NCBI GenBank assembly: GCA_947044405.1
Contig: CAMRHE010000054.1
Location: 5,471,501 to 5,535,500, forward strand
Direction: 5' to 3'
DNA: 64,000 nucleotides
Origin: Leptodactylus fallax
Lineage: Eukaryota > Chordata > Amphibia > Anura > Leptodactylidae
The position numbers and the translations under genes were made by a program. The notes under the pieces were generated by a model that had not been told where the DNA came from, ran no database searches, and worked only from the letters and a program-made list of their open reading frames with translations. Below are positions 34,292 to 44,439 of the stretch, piece after piece. How positions within the stretch are numbered: position 1 is the stretch's first letter; every line of letters starts with the position of its first letter.

Positions 34292-35524
34292 ATGTCATCT
34301 TCTGCATCAGGTAATGGCGATGGGCTTAGGAGGAAAAAGTCCTCTAAACGTAAACACCTAATGTGTTTGGATTGCAATACTCCTTTACCTGACGGCTATG
34401 ATTTTACCCGCTGTCGCCAATGCCGCGGACCTCCGTCAGAAGAACCTTCTATAAGAGAGGTTGTCACCTGGGTAAAGGACTATATGGAGGAGTCTCTTAA
34501 GGAGATCCGTTCTTCCATCGCCCAGATTGCCAAGAAACCGCGGGTTGAGACACAGTCCTCCCTATGCATCGCTGACGAAGATTATCAGATAGTGGACGAG
34601 ACACTCTCATCTGACGATTCCACTGAAGATTCCAGCAGGCCGTGCTTCCCACTCGAAAAATTAAGCCGGCTGCTGAAGTCCATCCGGTCTAAGGATCGTG
34701 ATGTTGACGGGGAAGCCTCCACGTCCACCTATAGAGGGCCTAGGGTCTTCCAAGTGGACGAGACATTACAAAGATTAATGTCTTCAGAGTGGAAATGTCC
34801 TGAAAAACCTCTTGTGGTTTCTAGGAGGTTCAAGGCTTTATTCCCAGTTGCTCAATGGGATCAATGGGGTCCTCCTCCCAAGGTGGATATGGCGGTGGCC
34901 AAACTGTCACGCCGCACTATGGTACCATCAGATGATGGATCAAATTTGCACAACGCCATGGACAGGCGCATCGACAATACCCTCAAGAAGGCGTATTCAG
35001 CTGCCTCGGCCCAGACCGCTGTGGCGGTTGCGTCTTGTGAAGTGTCAGCCAAATTACGCATTGACCTGGTTCATCTCGAGAGGGACATCGATTCTGGAGT
35101 CTCCAGAGATGAGCTGCTAGGGTTTCTAGGCTCAGTTTCCCTGGCAGCTGAATATTTAGCGGAGGCCTCCCACCATCAATTAAGGCTGGCGGACAAATCT
35201 CTGGCACTTATCACTGCAGCAAGAAGACCTCTATGGTTAAAACCCTGGAGAGCTGATTTCCCCTCAAAATATAATTTGTGCGCATTACCCTTTGAGCCAG
35301 GTAGAGTCTTTGGCAGTGCCCTAGACGAGATCCTGGAGGGCTTGGCTGATAGGAAGGGTAAAACTTTACCCCAGGCCTTTAGAGGTAGATCTAATTCTGG
35401 CCGTGGTAGAGGCTATCCGCCTCGTCGTGGATGGCAGTCCCAAAGAGGCTCTAGATATTCCTCTAGTGGCGCCGTCCGGAGATTCCCGAAGTCTGATGAT
35501 AAAAAGGAGAAGCCTAGCTTTTGA
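34292..35524 (+). CDS. DIRS gag-like protein
   Basis: Predicted 410 residues from the ATG at 34292 (MSSSASGNGDGLRRKKSSKR); an in-frame extension to 34241 is hydrophobic and less likely. Near the N-terminus a CX2C pair is followed by a second one (CLDCNTPLPDGYDFTRCRQC), a possible zinc-binding knuckle. The middle is helix-rich (KALFPVAQWDQWGPPPKVDM), and the C-terminus is basic with RGRGYPPRRGWQSQRG-type arginine/glycine sequence, suggesting RNA binding. No stop. The 3' end overlaps the start of the RT frame by about 120 bases. The gag role is inferred from position and composition. Confidence 0.8.
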   Translation: MSSSASGNGDGLRRKKSSKRKHLMCLDCNTPLPDGYDFTRCRQCRGPPSEEPSIREVVTWVKDYMEESLKEIRSSIAQIAKKPRVETQSSLCIADEDYQIVDETLSSDDSTEDSSRPCFPLEKLSRLLKSIRSKDRDVDGEASTSTYRGPRVFQVDETLQRLMSSEWKCPEKPLVVSRRFKALFPVAQWDQWGPPPKVDMAVAKLSRRTMVPSDDGSNLHNAMDRRIDNTLKKAYSAASAQTAVAVASCEVSAKLRIDLVHLERDIDSGVSRDELLGFLGSVSLAAEYLAEASHHQLRLADKSLALITAARRPLWLKPWRADFPSKYNLCALPFEPGRVFGSALDEILEGLADRKGKTLPQAFRGRSNSGRGRGYPPRRGWQSQRGSRYSSSGAVRRFPKSDDKKEKPSF

Positions 35525-36995
35525 CATCAGGAGCAGTCTTCCTGTGGCCGAGATTCCTGTCGGGGGTCGTCTCCCCCATTTTTTCAACTGCTGGCAGGAA
35601 AAAATTCAAGACCCATGGGTCCTGCAGGTAATCCAAAAAGGATATGCAATCGAGTTCCTCCATCCTCCTCAGGATCGGTTTGTGTTAACTCGCAGCCTGC
35701 CTATAATGCAGCAGACTACATTGGAATGCTCCATCCGAGAATACATTCACAAGGGAGCCCTGGAGGAAGTCCCTTCTCTAGAAGAAGGATCCGGTGTCTA
35801 TTCTCCCGTCTTCCTGGTACCAAAACCGGCAGACAAATGGAGAATGGTCATAGACTTAAGGTACCTCAACCGCTTCATCAAAAAGAAGCACTTCCGTATG
35901 GAAACCATAAAGTCTGTCACCACTTTTCTCCTCCAAGGCGATGTTTTCATGACTTTGGATCTAAAAGACGCCTATTTGCATATTCCTATTTATTCTCCAC
36001 ACAGAAGGTTTCTAAGGATTGCCGTAGTAGTTTCCGGCCACACGAAGCATTTTCAGTTCACAGCACTACCCTTCGGGATCTCCTCTGCTCCCCACACCTT
36101 TACAAAGGTAGTGGCTCCTATAGCGGCCGCCCTCAGACTTCAGGGAATATTCGTGGTGCCTTATCTAGACGACTGGTTGATAAAAGCCCAGTCAGAGTCT
36201 GTTCTGCTCCAGCATCTACAGACAGCCGTGTCCCTGTTTCAGAGTCTGGGATGGCTTATAAACTGGGAGAAGTCGGTAACGATCCCTTCAACCCGAAGGA
36301 AGTTCCTCGGCTACTTCCTGGATTCAGTCCACCTGCAGGTCTCCTTGACACCAGCAAGGAAGGAGAAACTGGTCGGTGCAGTCCGGCACCTCTTCAAAAC
36401 GCCGATAGCCTCCATCAGAACATTGATGAAGATCCTGGGCTTGATGTCTTCCTCAGTGGAGGCAGTCCCATGGGCTTTGTGGCACTTACGTCCCCTCCAG
36501 AAGGAGTTACTAGAGGCTTGGGATCGCACCCTTCTTACATTCAGCAAGAAGATTCGACTCTCCCCTGGGACCCATCTTTCCCTCAAGTGGTGGTTGCACC
36601 TGAAAGACGGAAGGTCCACGGTCCAACCTTCTTGGACCCTGTTGACTACAGATGCATCCCTCTTGGGATGGGGAGCCCATTTGGACGAAAACTCCATAAA
36701 GGGAGTCTGGAGCGCTCCAGAAAGAAGGACCTCGTCCAACTGGAAGGAGCTCAGAGCTGTATATCGTGCCTTACTCCATTTCTCGCCTCTTCTCAAGGGA
36801 AGAGCAGTCAAAATCCAGTCAGACAACATGACCACAGTGCTGTACGTGAACAGACAGGGAGGCACCAGATCACCAACCCTCCTCAGGGAGGCAGATCTGA
36901 TATTTACATGGGCAGAGAAAAATCTAACCCATTTATCCGCAGTTCACATCAAGGGCTCCCTGAACATAGTAGCGGATCGGTTGAGTCGGGGGTCA
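35403..36995 (+). CDS. DIRS reverse transcriptase / RNase H
   Basis: Open from 35403; a likely start is the ATG near 35496 (MIKRRSLAFDIRSS). RT motifs, counted from 35403: RMVIDLRYLNRF (147-158), the first catalytic acid in LDLKDAYL (185-192), ALPFGISSAP (221-230) and the catalytic YLDD (254-257). RNase H follows with D417 (TTDAS), E449 (WKELRA), D474 (QSDNMT) and D525 (VADRLSR), a complete DEDD set. After codon 530 (about 36993) the frame needs to shift by +1: the conserved continuation EWSLNPEVFHQITLKWGLPE and IDLMATRLNAKVETF lies in the next frame to 37461. So a single indel separates RNase H from the downstream domain. An overlapping 478-codon frame (35615-37051) is a shadow. Confidence 0.93.
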
Positions 36996-37461
36996 TGCCG
37001 TATCAGGAGAATGGTCACTCAATCCAGAAGTCTTTCATCAGATTACCCTGAAGTGGGGTCTTCCAGAAATAGACCTCATGGCAACCCGACTCAACGCCAA
37101 GGTGGAGACGTTCTGTTCCCTTTACCAGGAGGACAATCCCTTGGCAGTGGATGCCCTGTCCATCCCTTGGAGGTCCAGGCTGGCATACATCTTCCCTCCA
37201 ATTCCAATAATACCGAAGGTATTGATGAAAATCAGACAGGACCAAGTCTCTGTGATAGCCATCATTCCATTCTGGCCAAAAAGAGCTTGGTTTTCCCAAC
37301 TCATGGAGATGAGTCGAGGGATATATTGGAGGCTTCCCCCCATCCAGAACCTGGTTTCCCAAGGATCTCTGAAGTGCCAGGATCTCTGGAGATTCAACCT
37401 GACAGCCTGGAGGTTGAGCAGTCCCTACAGCAGGATAGAGGACTGTCAGAGGCCGTCCTGA
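36996..37461 (+). pseudogene. DIRS pol C-terminal domain, frame-shifted
   Basis: In the +1 frame relative to RT/RNase H, the sequence reads through the domain that normally follows RNase H in DIRS elements: PEIDLMATRLNAKVETFCSL, PPIPIIPKVLMKIRQDQ and IAIIPFWPKRAWFSQLMEMS, to a stop at 37459-37461. Some DIRS elements carry a methyltransferase-like domain in this region; I see no decisive motif for it. The frame change makes this part untranslated unless a ribosomal shift is used, and I see no slippery site. Confidence 0.7.
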
Positions 37462-38456
37462 AGACCCTTTCTTCTGCAAGAGCAGACTCTACCAATAAGA
37501 ACTACCAGAGGACAGCCAAGATTTTCATGGAGTGGTGCTCCAAGAAGGGTATTAATAATCTACAACCTTCAACGGCTGATATTTAAAATTTTCTTCAGGA
37601 CGGTTTGGATAAGGGCCTTGCCCCTGCCACTTTGAAAGTGCAGATTGCGGCCCTCTCCGCTCATTTGAACAGACGTCTGTCTCAGGATCCTCTGGTTGCA
37701 AGGTTCCTTAAAGGGGCAATGAGGCTAAAGCCCTCAGTATCATCTCCAGTTCCCCAGTGGGACCTTGCGGTAGTCCTTACAGGCCTGTGCGATCCTCCAT
37801 TTGAACTCTTGGAGACTACGGAGCTAAAATATTTGGCATACAAAACCGTTTTTTTGTTGGCTATTACATCTGCCAAAAGAGTAGGGGAACTCCAGGCTCT
37901 CTCTTCTAGAGAACCGTACATTGTGTTTTTTGCAGATAGGGTGCACCTTAGATTTTTGCCTGGGTTTAACCCTAAGGTCCCCTCATGCTATAATAGCAAT
38001 CAGCTAATTTCGCTACCAGTGTTTTTCCCCACTCCAACCTCTGAGGAGGAAGAAAAGTTCCACACCTTAGATGTGGTAAGGTGTCTGCGGATTTACCTAT
38101 CCCGCACTCAACCGTTTAGGAAGGCCGAAAACCTACTAATTAATATGCAGGGTAAAAACAAAGGCCTCAAGGCTTCCAAGCCTACTCTATCCACATGGAT
38201 CAAGGAGACAATTAGGTCTTCCTTCCTTATTCAGGAGTTACTCCCTCCAGTTTTTTCTACGGCCCACTCGACCAGGGCTGTGTCGACTTCTTGGGCTGAG
38301 TACCGGTCCTTACCTTTGGACCAGATTTGTGCGGCTGCATCATGGTCATCCCAGTTGACCTTTGTCAAACATTATCGTTTAGACGTCCACAGTTCCCAGA
38401 CAACTGCCTTTGGTCAGACAGTCCTTGACGTTGTAAGGCGAGGAAACCCTCCCTAG
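37420..38456 (+). pseudogene. DIRS tyrosine recombinase, one in-frame stop
   Basis: The N-terminal core-binding region reads SEAVLKTLSSARADSTNKNY and FMEWCSKKGINN, overlapping the end of pol in another frame. TAA at 37584-37586 interrupts it. The 283-codon remainder from 37605 holds the catalytic domain: R92 (ITSAKRVGEL), H221 and R224 (AHSTRAVSTSWA), W246 (AAASWSS) and nucleophile Y257 (FVKHYRLD), counted from 37605. Such enzymes insert the circular DNA by site-specific recombination. The single stop is the only lesion I see. The truncated protein has an intact catalytic set but would lack the N-terminal arm. Confidence 0.9.
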
Positions 38457-38472
38457 GGGAATTACTTGCTAT

Positions 38473-38560
38473 CTCCCCATATTGTGCTGCTGTCGGACGT
38501 AAGGGGAATCGTTGATTGTAATGTCAATCTGTATTCCCTTAGTCCAGACAGCAGCACAAG
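38473..38560 (+). repeat. DIRS internal complementary region
   Basis: Reads outward end sequences back to back: CATATTGTGCTGCTGTCGGA and CGTAAGGGGAATC (complement of the left outer end), then CAATCTGTATTCCCTTAGTC and CAGACAGCAGCACAAG (complement of the right outer end). It follows the recombinase stop by 17 bp, as expected for DIRS. Confidence 0.9.
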
Positions 38561-38603
38561 GCTTCCCTCCCTAGAAGCTTGTTTCCTTTTACTTTATAAT
38601 TTA

Positions 38604-38774
38604 CACAGTGGAGAGAGGTCTCAGGTGCCCTCTTATAGGGCTAGTAGGAGGCACCTTAAATTTGGTGGTAATTAAAGGTTCCACTGTCCTAAACAACACA
38701 CAGGGGCAGAGATACCCCATATTGTGCTGCTGTCTGGACTAAGGGAATACAGATTGACATTACAATCAATGATT
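38604..38774 (-). repeat. DIRS right inverted terminal repeat
   Basis: Reverse complement of the left repeat from CACAGTGG to the CCATATTGTGCTGCTGTCTG region, then TGACATTACAATCAATGATT at the outer end, which is absent from the left repeat but present in the internal complementary region. Confidence 0.88.
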
Positions 38775-38822
38775 GTCCAAGGTGAACAGTCTTCATATTC
38801 TTAATGGGAACATTCTATTATA

Positions 38823-39720
38823 CACTCCTCAACAATGAAATTGTAGTACCAAAAAGAAAAAGTCTTGGAATTATGAAAATATCAGGATCAATAGACATAT
38901 TAATGAAATGCTAATGATAAAAAAAATGGAAACAAAATATTCAAAGCATCCTAATTTATTTAGTATCTGGTATGAGGGCCACGTGCAGAAATACACGTGC
39001 TTACCTACTTTAGCATGCCTAATGAGGTTATTAATGGTCGTCCGAAGAATGAATGCAATTGGGCAGGCAAATTATTAAGACTTGGTGCTGACAGTTCCCT
39101 TTGCAATCGCAGCACAATGACATCCCAGATGTGTTCGATGGCAGACAAGTCTGGAGACGTTGCAGTCCATGTTAGCACATTTAAGTCACACTATCTGCTC
39201 ACAGTAGAGCAAGTAACATGCAACCTGGTGCTATTAGATTACATTATGCCACCCCATACCATAATCCTGGGTGTAGGAATAGTGTGACATTCCCTTGTGA
39301 AGGCCTCTTCATGGCATTTTCCACATGGTCTCCATACCAATCTTGGGCTATCTTTGCATCCAAGACAAAGCCATCTTGTTTTGCACAGTGATGTCAGTGG
39401 AACACCTGTAGCTGGGTGTCTGGATCCTTGTTGAAACACCTTCTGATGGTTTGTGTCTACACTGTTTCCCAGCCTAGGATTGGGAAGTGACTTCCAATTT
39501 AACTTACAGTACAGAATGGATGACTACATGCCATTCTTCCAATCAGACAAGCCGTCCTTGCAGAGGCTCATTTTTACATATATTGATGTGCACTATTATT
39601 GCCTTTGAGAGGGGTAGCTTTAGGTGAATGGAACACCTGTAGCTGTTCGTCTGGCTAGTAGCCCAATGTCATGCAAACGCCTTCTGAGGGTTTGTGTCAA
39701 CACTGTTTGCCACCCTAGGC
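38823..39720 (-). pseudogene. Tc1-like element relic
   Basis: The left border is TA followed by CACTCCTCAACAATGAAATT. On the minus strand, transposase fragments are TPRIMVWGGIM near 39240-39260, and WTATSPDLSAIEHIWDVIVL near 39110-39170 with the last catalytic acid. The N-terminal half is not recognisable. The stretch 39618-39721 duplicates 39392-39477 (both with GGAACACCTGTAGCTG and GGTTTGTGTC). The right end is not certain. Confidence 0.7.
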
Positions 39721-39831
39721 CTGGATTTTGGTAGAGACATATCAGATATCACACATTTTTTGTTTTCAGCAGCTCCGTTTATTAATTTGCTAAATTTGCT
39801 TGCCTTTGAATGTAATATTTTATTTCGACAG

Positions 39832-40082
39832 AGAACGATATGGGATATATCAATCAAAATGTTGGGAGCCTGTTAGCAGATGTCGTAATAATAGGAGCTG
39901 TTTGCTCGGTTTGCACAAAGAAGATCTGACTTGTTCTGGAAATGATAAATGTCGTGCTGCATATATCCGCACTCTAGGGACAAAGCTTCAAATCCCATGT
40001 ACATGCAACAGTGGACTTAACTATGAGGAAAAACATTTATGTGAAATATTCTCTCACATTTTGCACAACAAATCCTGTTTAA
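39832..40082 (+). CDS. GFRAL: GFRAL exon (domain D3)
   Basis: A 251-bp exon between the acceptor TTTCGACAG and the donor GTAAGT. It completes the split arginine codon from the D2 exon (phase 2) and ends in phase 1. It encodes ERYGIYQSKCWEPVSRCRNN, then DLTCSGNDKCRAAYIRTLGT and CEIFSHILHNKSCL. The cysteine pattern and the DLTCSGxDxCxAAYIxxLGT block match GFRAL domain 3. No break. The preceding intron (7.2 kb) contains the DIRS element and a Tc1 relic. Confidence 0.95.
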
Positions 40083-40834
40083 GTAAGTTGGGCAGGAGAT
40101 TGCTATGAAGTAATTTGTACCACTGAGCATGTATAGCTCAAACAGAGTGTAAATAATTCTAATATTACCATTTCCGCTGTCACAATGCTGCGCTGAAAAG
40201 TAAACATCTATTGTTTTGTAACATAATAATATTAACAATAATAATAATAATGTTGGCAGTCTATTTGGAACAAGAAAAACAGAAATGGGTATAGACACAA
40301 TTAACCCAAAGGCAAACCTTTTTTTATCATTTTGTAATAATAGACATTTGACATGCATGAAAACAGTATATGAAAAATGATCTCATCTGAAATTAATTTA
40401 AATAATTTGTTCTGTTCATTTTGAGTGAAATAGTATCTATTGATAGTATAATAATAGTGATAGTAGATAGATAGTGATAGAATGTGATAGTAATAGTATA
40501 GTGAAATAGTATTACATCTGTCATTTCTGACAACCACTCTCTTTTTCAAGAAAAAGTAATTGGAAGTTGTCATGATCTGTTTCAATAAGTCAGTATATTA
40601 CAAGATCCTTAATAATACATAGTATATTTGCAGGTAATATTTCTCTAACTGTGGCTCAAAGTTTAGGTGCCTCATACTTTTAAGTAGCAGAAGAGTTATA
40701 TTTCATTATGTATTATATATTCTGTTATACCATACTACAGTATAATTAATTCTAATGTGTAGGATTTATCTTTGTCATGAGCACAGGCAGCCTTTGGGAA
40801 TTTCTAGCATATGCTGAATGCAGTACCTCCTTAA
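40083..40834. other. GFRAL intron with microsatellites
   Basis: AT-rich. Short (AAT)n near 40225-40250 and (GATA)/(GTGATAGTA)-type imperfect repeats at about 40436-40510. No exon or transposon border was recognised. Confidence 0.6.
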
Positions 40835-40981
40835 GGCTAAGGCCTCATGTATCGAGCCGCAGCGAAAAAAGCAATGCGGGAAAAACCATGGCGGAAACTC
40901 ATTACAGTTTTTCCCGCAGTACTTTTCACAAAAAAATCCACAGAGTTTTCTTCTGCAGACTTTCTTCTTCCACTACACCTA

Positions 40982-42531
40982 CAGTCATGGCCAAAAGTTT
41001 TGAGAATGACACAAATATTATATTTTCACATGATCTGCTGCCCTCTGGTTTTTATGTGTGTTTGTCAGATGTTTTTATCACATACAGAAATATAATTGCA
41101 TTCATATTATGAGTAACAGAAGCTTATATTGACAGTTAGAATGAGTTAATGCAGTGTTGACCCTTCTTCTTCAGGACCTCTGCAATTCTCCCTGGCATGC
41201 TCTCAATCAACTTCTGGACCAAATCCTGACTGATAGCAGTCCATTCTTGCAGAATCAATGCTTTAATTTTCTCTGAATTTGTTGGTTTTTGTTTGTCCAC
41301 CCGTCTCTTGATGATTGACCACAAGTTCTCAATGGGATTAAGATCTGGGGAGTTTCCAGGCCATGGACCCAAAATCTCTATGTTTTGTTCCCTGAGCCAT
41401 TTAGTTATCACCTTTGCTTTATGGCAAGGTGCTCCATCATGCTGGAAAAGGCATTGTTGAGCGCCAAACTGCTCTTGGACGGTTGGGAGAAGTTGCTCTT
41501 GGAGGACATTCTGGTACCATTCTTTATTCATGGCTGTGTTTTTAGGCAAGACTGTGAGAGAGCCGATTCCCTTGGCTGAGAAGCAACCCCACACATGAAT
41601 GGTTTCAGGATGCTTTACAGTTGGCATGAGACAAGACTGGTGGTAGCGCTCACCTCTTCTTCTCCGAATAAGCTGTTTTCCAGATGTTCCAAACAATCGA
41701 AAAGGGGATTCATCAGAGAAAATGACTTTACCCCAGTCCTCAGCAGTCCACTCCCTGTACCTTTTGCAGAATATCAGTCTGTCCCTGATGTTTTTTCTGG
41801 AGAGAAGTGGCTTCTTTGCTGCCCTCCTTGAGACCAGGCCTTGCTCCAAGAGTCTCCGCCTCACAGTGCATGCAGATGCACTCACACCTGCCTGCTGCCA
41901 TTCCTCAGCAAGCTCTGCACTGCTGGTAGCCCGATCCCGCAGCTGAAACACTTTTAAGAGACGGTCCTGCCGCTTGCTGGTCTTTCTTGGGAGCCCTGGA
42001 GCCTTTTTGGCACCAATGGAACCTCTCTCCTTGAAGTTCTTGATGATGCGATAGATTGTTGACTGAGGTGCAATCTTTCTAGCTGCAATACTCTTCCCAG
42101 TTAGGCCATTTTTGTGCAGTGCAATGATGACTGCACGTGTTTCTTTAGAGATAACCATGGTTAACAGAAGAGAAACAATGATGGCAAGCACCAGACTCCT
42201 TTTAAAGTGTCCAGTGGTGTCATTCTTACTTAATCATGACAGATTGATCTCCAGCCCTGTCCTCATCAACACCCACACCTGTGTTAATGGAGCAATCACT
42301 GAAACGATGTTAGGTGGTCCTTTTAAGGCAGGGCTGCAATGATGTTGAAATGTGTTTTGGGGGATAAAGTTCATTTTCTAGGCAAATATTGACTTTGCAA
42401 GTAATTGCTGTTAAGCTGATCACTCTTTATAACATTCTGGAGTATATGCAAATTGCCATTAGAAAAACTGAAGCAGTAGACTTTGTAAAAATTAATATTT
42501 GTATCATTCTCAAAACTTTTGGCCATGACTG
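40982..42531 (-). mobile_element. Tc1/mariner element with DD35E transposase, apparently complete
   Basis: 1550 bp, flanked by TA (40980-40981 and 42532-42533), with CAGTCATGGCCAAAAGTTTT at the left and its exact reverse complement at the right; the similarity continues GAGAATGA. It carries one open transposase on the minus strand. It sits inside a MITE in the GFRAL intron. Confidence 0.95.
41136..42158 (-). CDS. Tc1/mariner DD35E transposase, intact
   Basis: 340 residues from the ATG at 42158 (MVISKETRAVIIALHKNGLT); an upstream in-frame ATG at 42191 adds 11 hydrophobic residues and is less likely. The HTH lies at about residues 5-45 (GKSIAARKIAPQSTIYRIIK), with a second DNA-binding part at 65-105. 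Catalytic residues are D149 (VIFSDESPFRLFG), D241 (FQHDGAPCHKAK) and E277 ([11 protein letters not shown]). There are 35 residues between the last two, unlike the 34 of classic Tc1. DD35E elements are a described vertebrate group (Traveler type); assignment to it is inference. No stop or frameshift is visible. Confidence 0.93.
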   Translation of the reverse strand: MVISKETRAVIIALHKNGLTGKSIAARKIAPQSTIYRIIKNFKERGSIGAKKAPGLPRKTSKRQDRLLKVFQLRDRATSSAELAEEWQQAGVSASACTVRRRLLEQGLVSRRAAKKPLLSRKNIRDRLIFCKRYREWTAEDWGKVIFSDESPFRLFGTSGKQLIRRRRGERYHQSCLMPTVKHPETIHVWGCFSAKGIGSLTVLPKNTAMNKEWYQNVLQEQLLPTVQEQFGAQQCLFQHDGAPCHKAKVITKWLREQNIEILGPWPGNSPDLNPIENLWSIIKRRVDKQKPTNSEKIKALILQEWTAISQDLVQKLIESMPGRIAEVLKKKGQHCINSF

Positions 42532-42806
42532 TATATAGAAACTGCCAGCATACATAGGTGTAATTGACATGTTGAATTGCAGCATTTCCACTGCAGATTA
42601 TTTTCTGCAATGTCTGGATGAGACATAGTTGAGGTTTGTTGTGTTTTTTTGAGCCATAGCCAGGAGTGGATTGAGAAGAAGGTAGAAGTATAAGTACTTC
42701 TTTTATATTTCCCATTCCTTTTGTAGCCACTCTTGGCTTTGGCTCAAAAAAATGAAGCAATATCTGCAACAAAAAAGCTGCGTATACGTAACTTGGAGCC
42801 TCAGCC

Positions 42807-43737
42807 TATATCATCACTTAATGCAAAAGTCTTTTAATATCTATCTACTAAAATACTGGGAATAATATTTAGTATACCACTCTTGCCCAGTCACATTCAG
42901 ATCTATCAGAGCTGAATTTGTCATTTAGCTCATTGATGCTGCACTACATCCATAGTAGTCAATGCAAGCATTAATGTATAATTCTTGAACATTCTAGAAA
43001 TAAAGTAAAAGCTGAATGTATTAGGCTCACATTGTGAAAAATGTTATACTGTCATATTAACCTCGTTTTCTGTGCTATCAGAGCTGATCGGATGTTTTCC
43101 TGATTCCAATTTAAGTTTACAGCATATAGTTTGACAACTTGCATTCCCTCCTCCCTGTCTATTAACTGTATCTTTGCAGACAGACTTTTTAGTGAGTGAA
43201 GATGTATTACAATTTACAGTATGTACATTAACTGAGCTGTTATGCAGTTCATTATCCATAGACATAAACAACTGAAAACAATAATTTGAGCATTTATTTT
43301 ATCTCCATCCTGTACAAACTGAAATACTTGACGTTCTATACTTATATATTTACTATAATATTGATTCACACAGTGCAGTTTTTTGAATATGCCTCCAACA
43401 CAGTTCAAATTGTTCAGTTATATATTGTAGCAGGGATGTAGCCAGGGGGTCTGGGGGTGTATGTGCCTCGTATATAAAACTCCAGTACTAGTTTTCTCAA
43501 ACCACTTTGCCTTGGCTAAATTGTTTATATGTAGGTAAAGAAAGAAACCTGAATCTGTGTAGTCAGTGATATAAGCAATAGCTACAATATGACTTTTTAT
43601 AGTAGTTCCTAATTTTGAGTGCATTATGTGAATGTCTGTTTATTTTTGTTTATTTTTAAGATTAATTGTAATTTGGCACAGAATGTACTCAACGGAGAGA
43701 CAGCATACTGATTGTTGTACCTTATCTTTTTAAACAG
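42807..43737. other. GFRAL intron, no gene recognised
   Basis: AT-rich intron sequence. Several short open frames on the minus strand match nothing known and have no codon pattern. No repeat borders were recognised. Confidence 0.5.
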
Positions 43738-43827
43738 AAAAAAATACTGCAATAAACACTCATGCATCTTACAGCGATTCACAAGGGGAGCAAATTATAA
43801 GCACCAGTTCACATACATTTCAAGCTG
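43738..43827 (+). CDS. GFRAL: GFRAL exon (extracellular stalk)
   Basis: A 90-bp exon, phase 1-1, after the acceptor TTTAAACAG and before the donor GTGAGT. It encodes KNTAINTHASYSDSQGEQII and STSSHTFQAG, hydrophilic and rich in serine, threonine and histidine. Length and position match the poorly conserved stalk between D3 and the membrane in GFRAL. Sequence identity alone would not identify it; phase and order do. Confidence 0.8.
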
Positions 43828-44439
43828 GTGAGTAATTATGTCATTTCTACCAGATATCTTTTTTCTGTGTTTTGCTATTGAAGTTTGCATAGAGATATTG
43901 CAAATATTCTAAAGCACAGTCTCTTTACCTGCCTAGTAACAGTGAATGATGTGGGTTTTTTTCACAATATTTCAATCTATATAATAATTTGTTTGTCTTT
44001 ATGCTTCACCGACCAGTATATACTGTAAAAAGCTCAGATTGTATTTTCTGAAGGATATGAAGCATTGCTAGTACTACTGTAGCTGGGGTACTGATTACTC
44101 ATTTTTCTTTTATACAGAAAACTTGACTTTGTTAGAAGTAACTAATACTTTACACACAGTCCACAAATGTCACTCTACCTCAAAAACCTTTTAAAGTTTT
44201 CTGGCATAATGACTTGTTTCACATGGGACAAGATGTGCTTTCTACTGACACCTTTTTTTAAAAATTCCAGTAGGGGACATGAACATGCAATGTGACCGGC
44301 TACCTACATTTCATACATATCTGTGAAACTTTAATAATCATTTCATTTTATTAACAAGAGCATAGTTCATACAGCACCATACAAAGATTACTATTTATAA
44401 ATATTTCTCTTAGAGATTCTAGAAAAATAAGACAAATAA
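43828..44439. other. GFRAL intron, no gene recognised
   Basis: AT-rich sequence, no repeat borders or exons seen. Confidence 0.5.

Larger units (their letters stand above)
33440..38774 (+). mobile_element. DIRS-type tyrosine-recombinase retrotransposon, nearly complete
   Basis: About 5.3 kb in a GFRAL intron. Inverted terminal repeats (33440-33586 and 38604-38774) enclose a gag-like gene, an RT/RNase H gene, a tyrosine recombinase gene and an internal complementary region (38473-38560) that matches both outer ends. This is the diagnostic structure of DIRS elements, which replicate through a circular intermediate and integrate with a recombinase, not an integrase. Both ends read GATT (33440-33443 and 38771-38774), consistent with the junction of the circle. 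There are few lesions: one frameshift after RNase H and one stop in the recombinase. Probably young but inactive as read. Confidence 0.93.
40835..42806. mobile_element. MITE split by a Tc1-like insertion
   Basis: The left end GGCTAAGGCCTCATG and the right end read inward GGCTGAGGCTCCAAG are inverted, followed on each side by a GCAGCxAAAAAAGC-like motif. Flanks TAA and TAT suggest a decayed Harbinger-type TWA duplication. Removing the insertion at 40982-42531 leaves 422 bp. A relative without these ends is at 57640-57990. Confidence 0.65.

Noticed and set aside
36311..36865. Minus-strand open frame of 184 codons in the DIRS element
   Set aside because: Antisense to the RNase H coding region, no recognisable motif.
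35615..37051. Long second open frame across the DIRS RT region
   Set aside because: It overlaps the RT/RNase H frame, which carries all catalytic motifs; the other frame has no domain and is a shadow.
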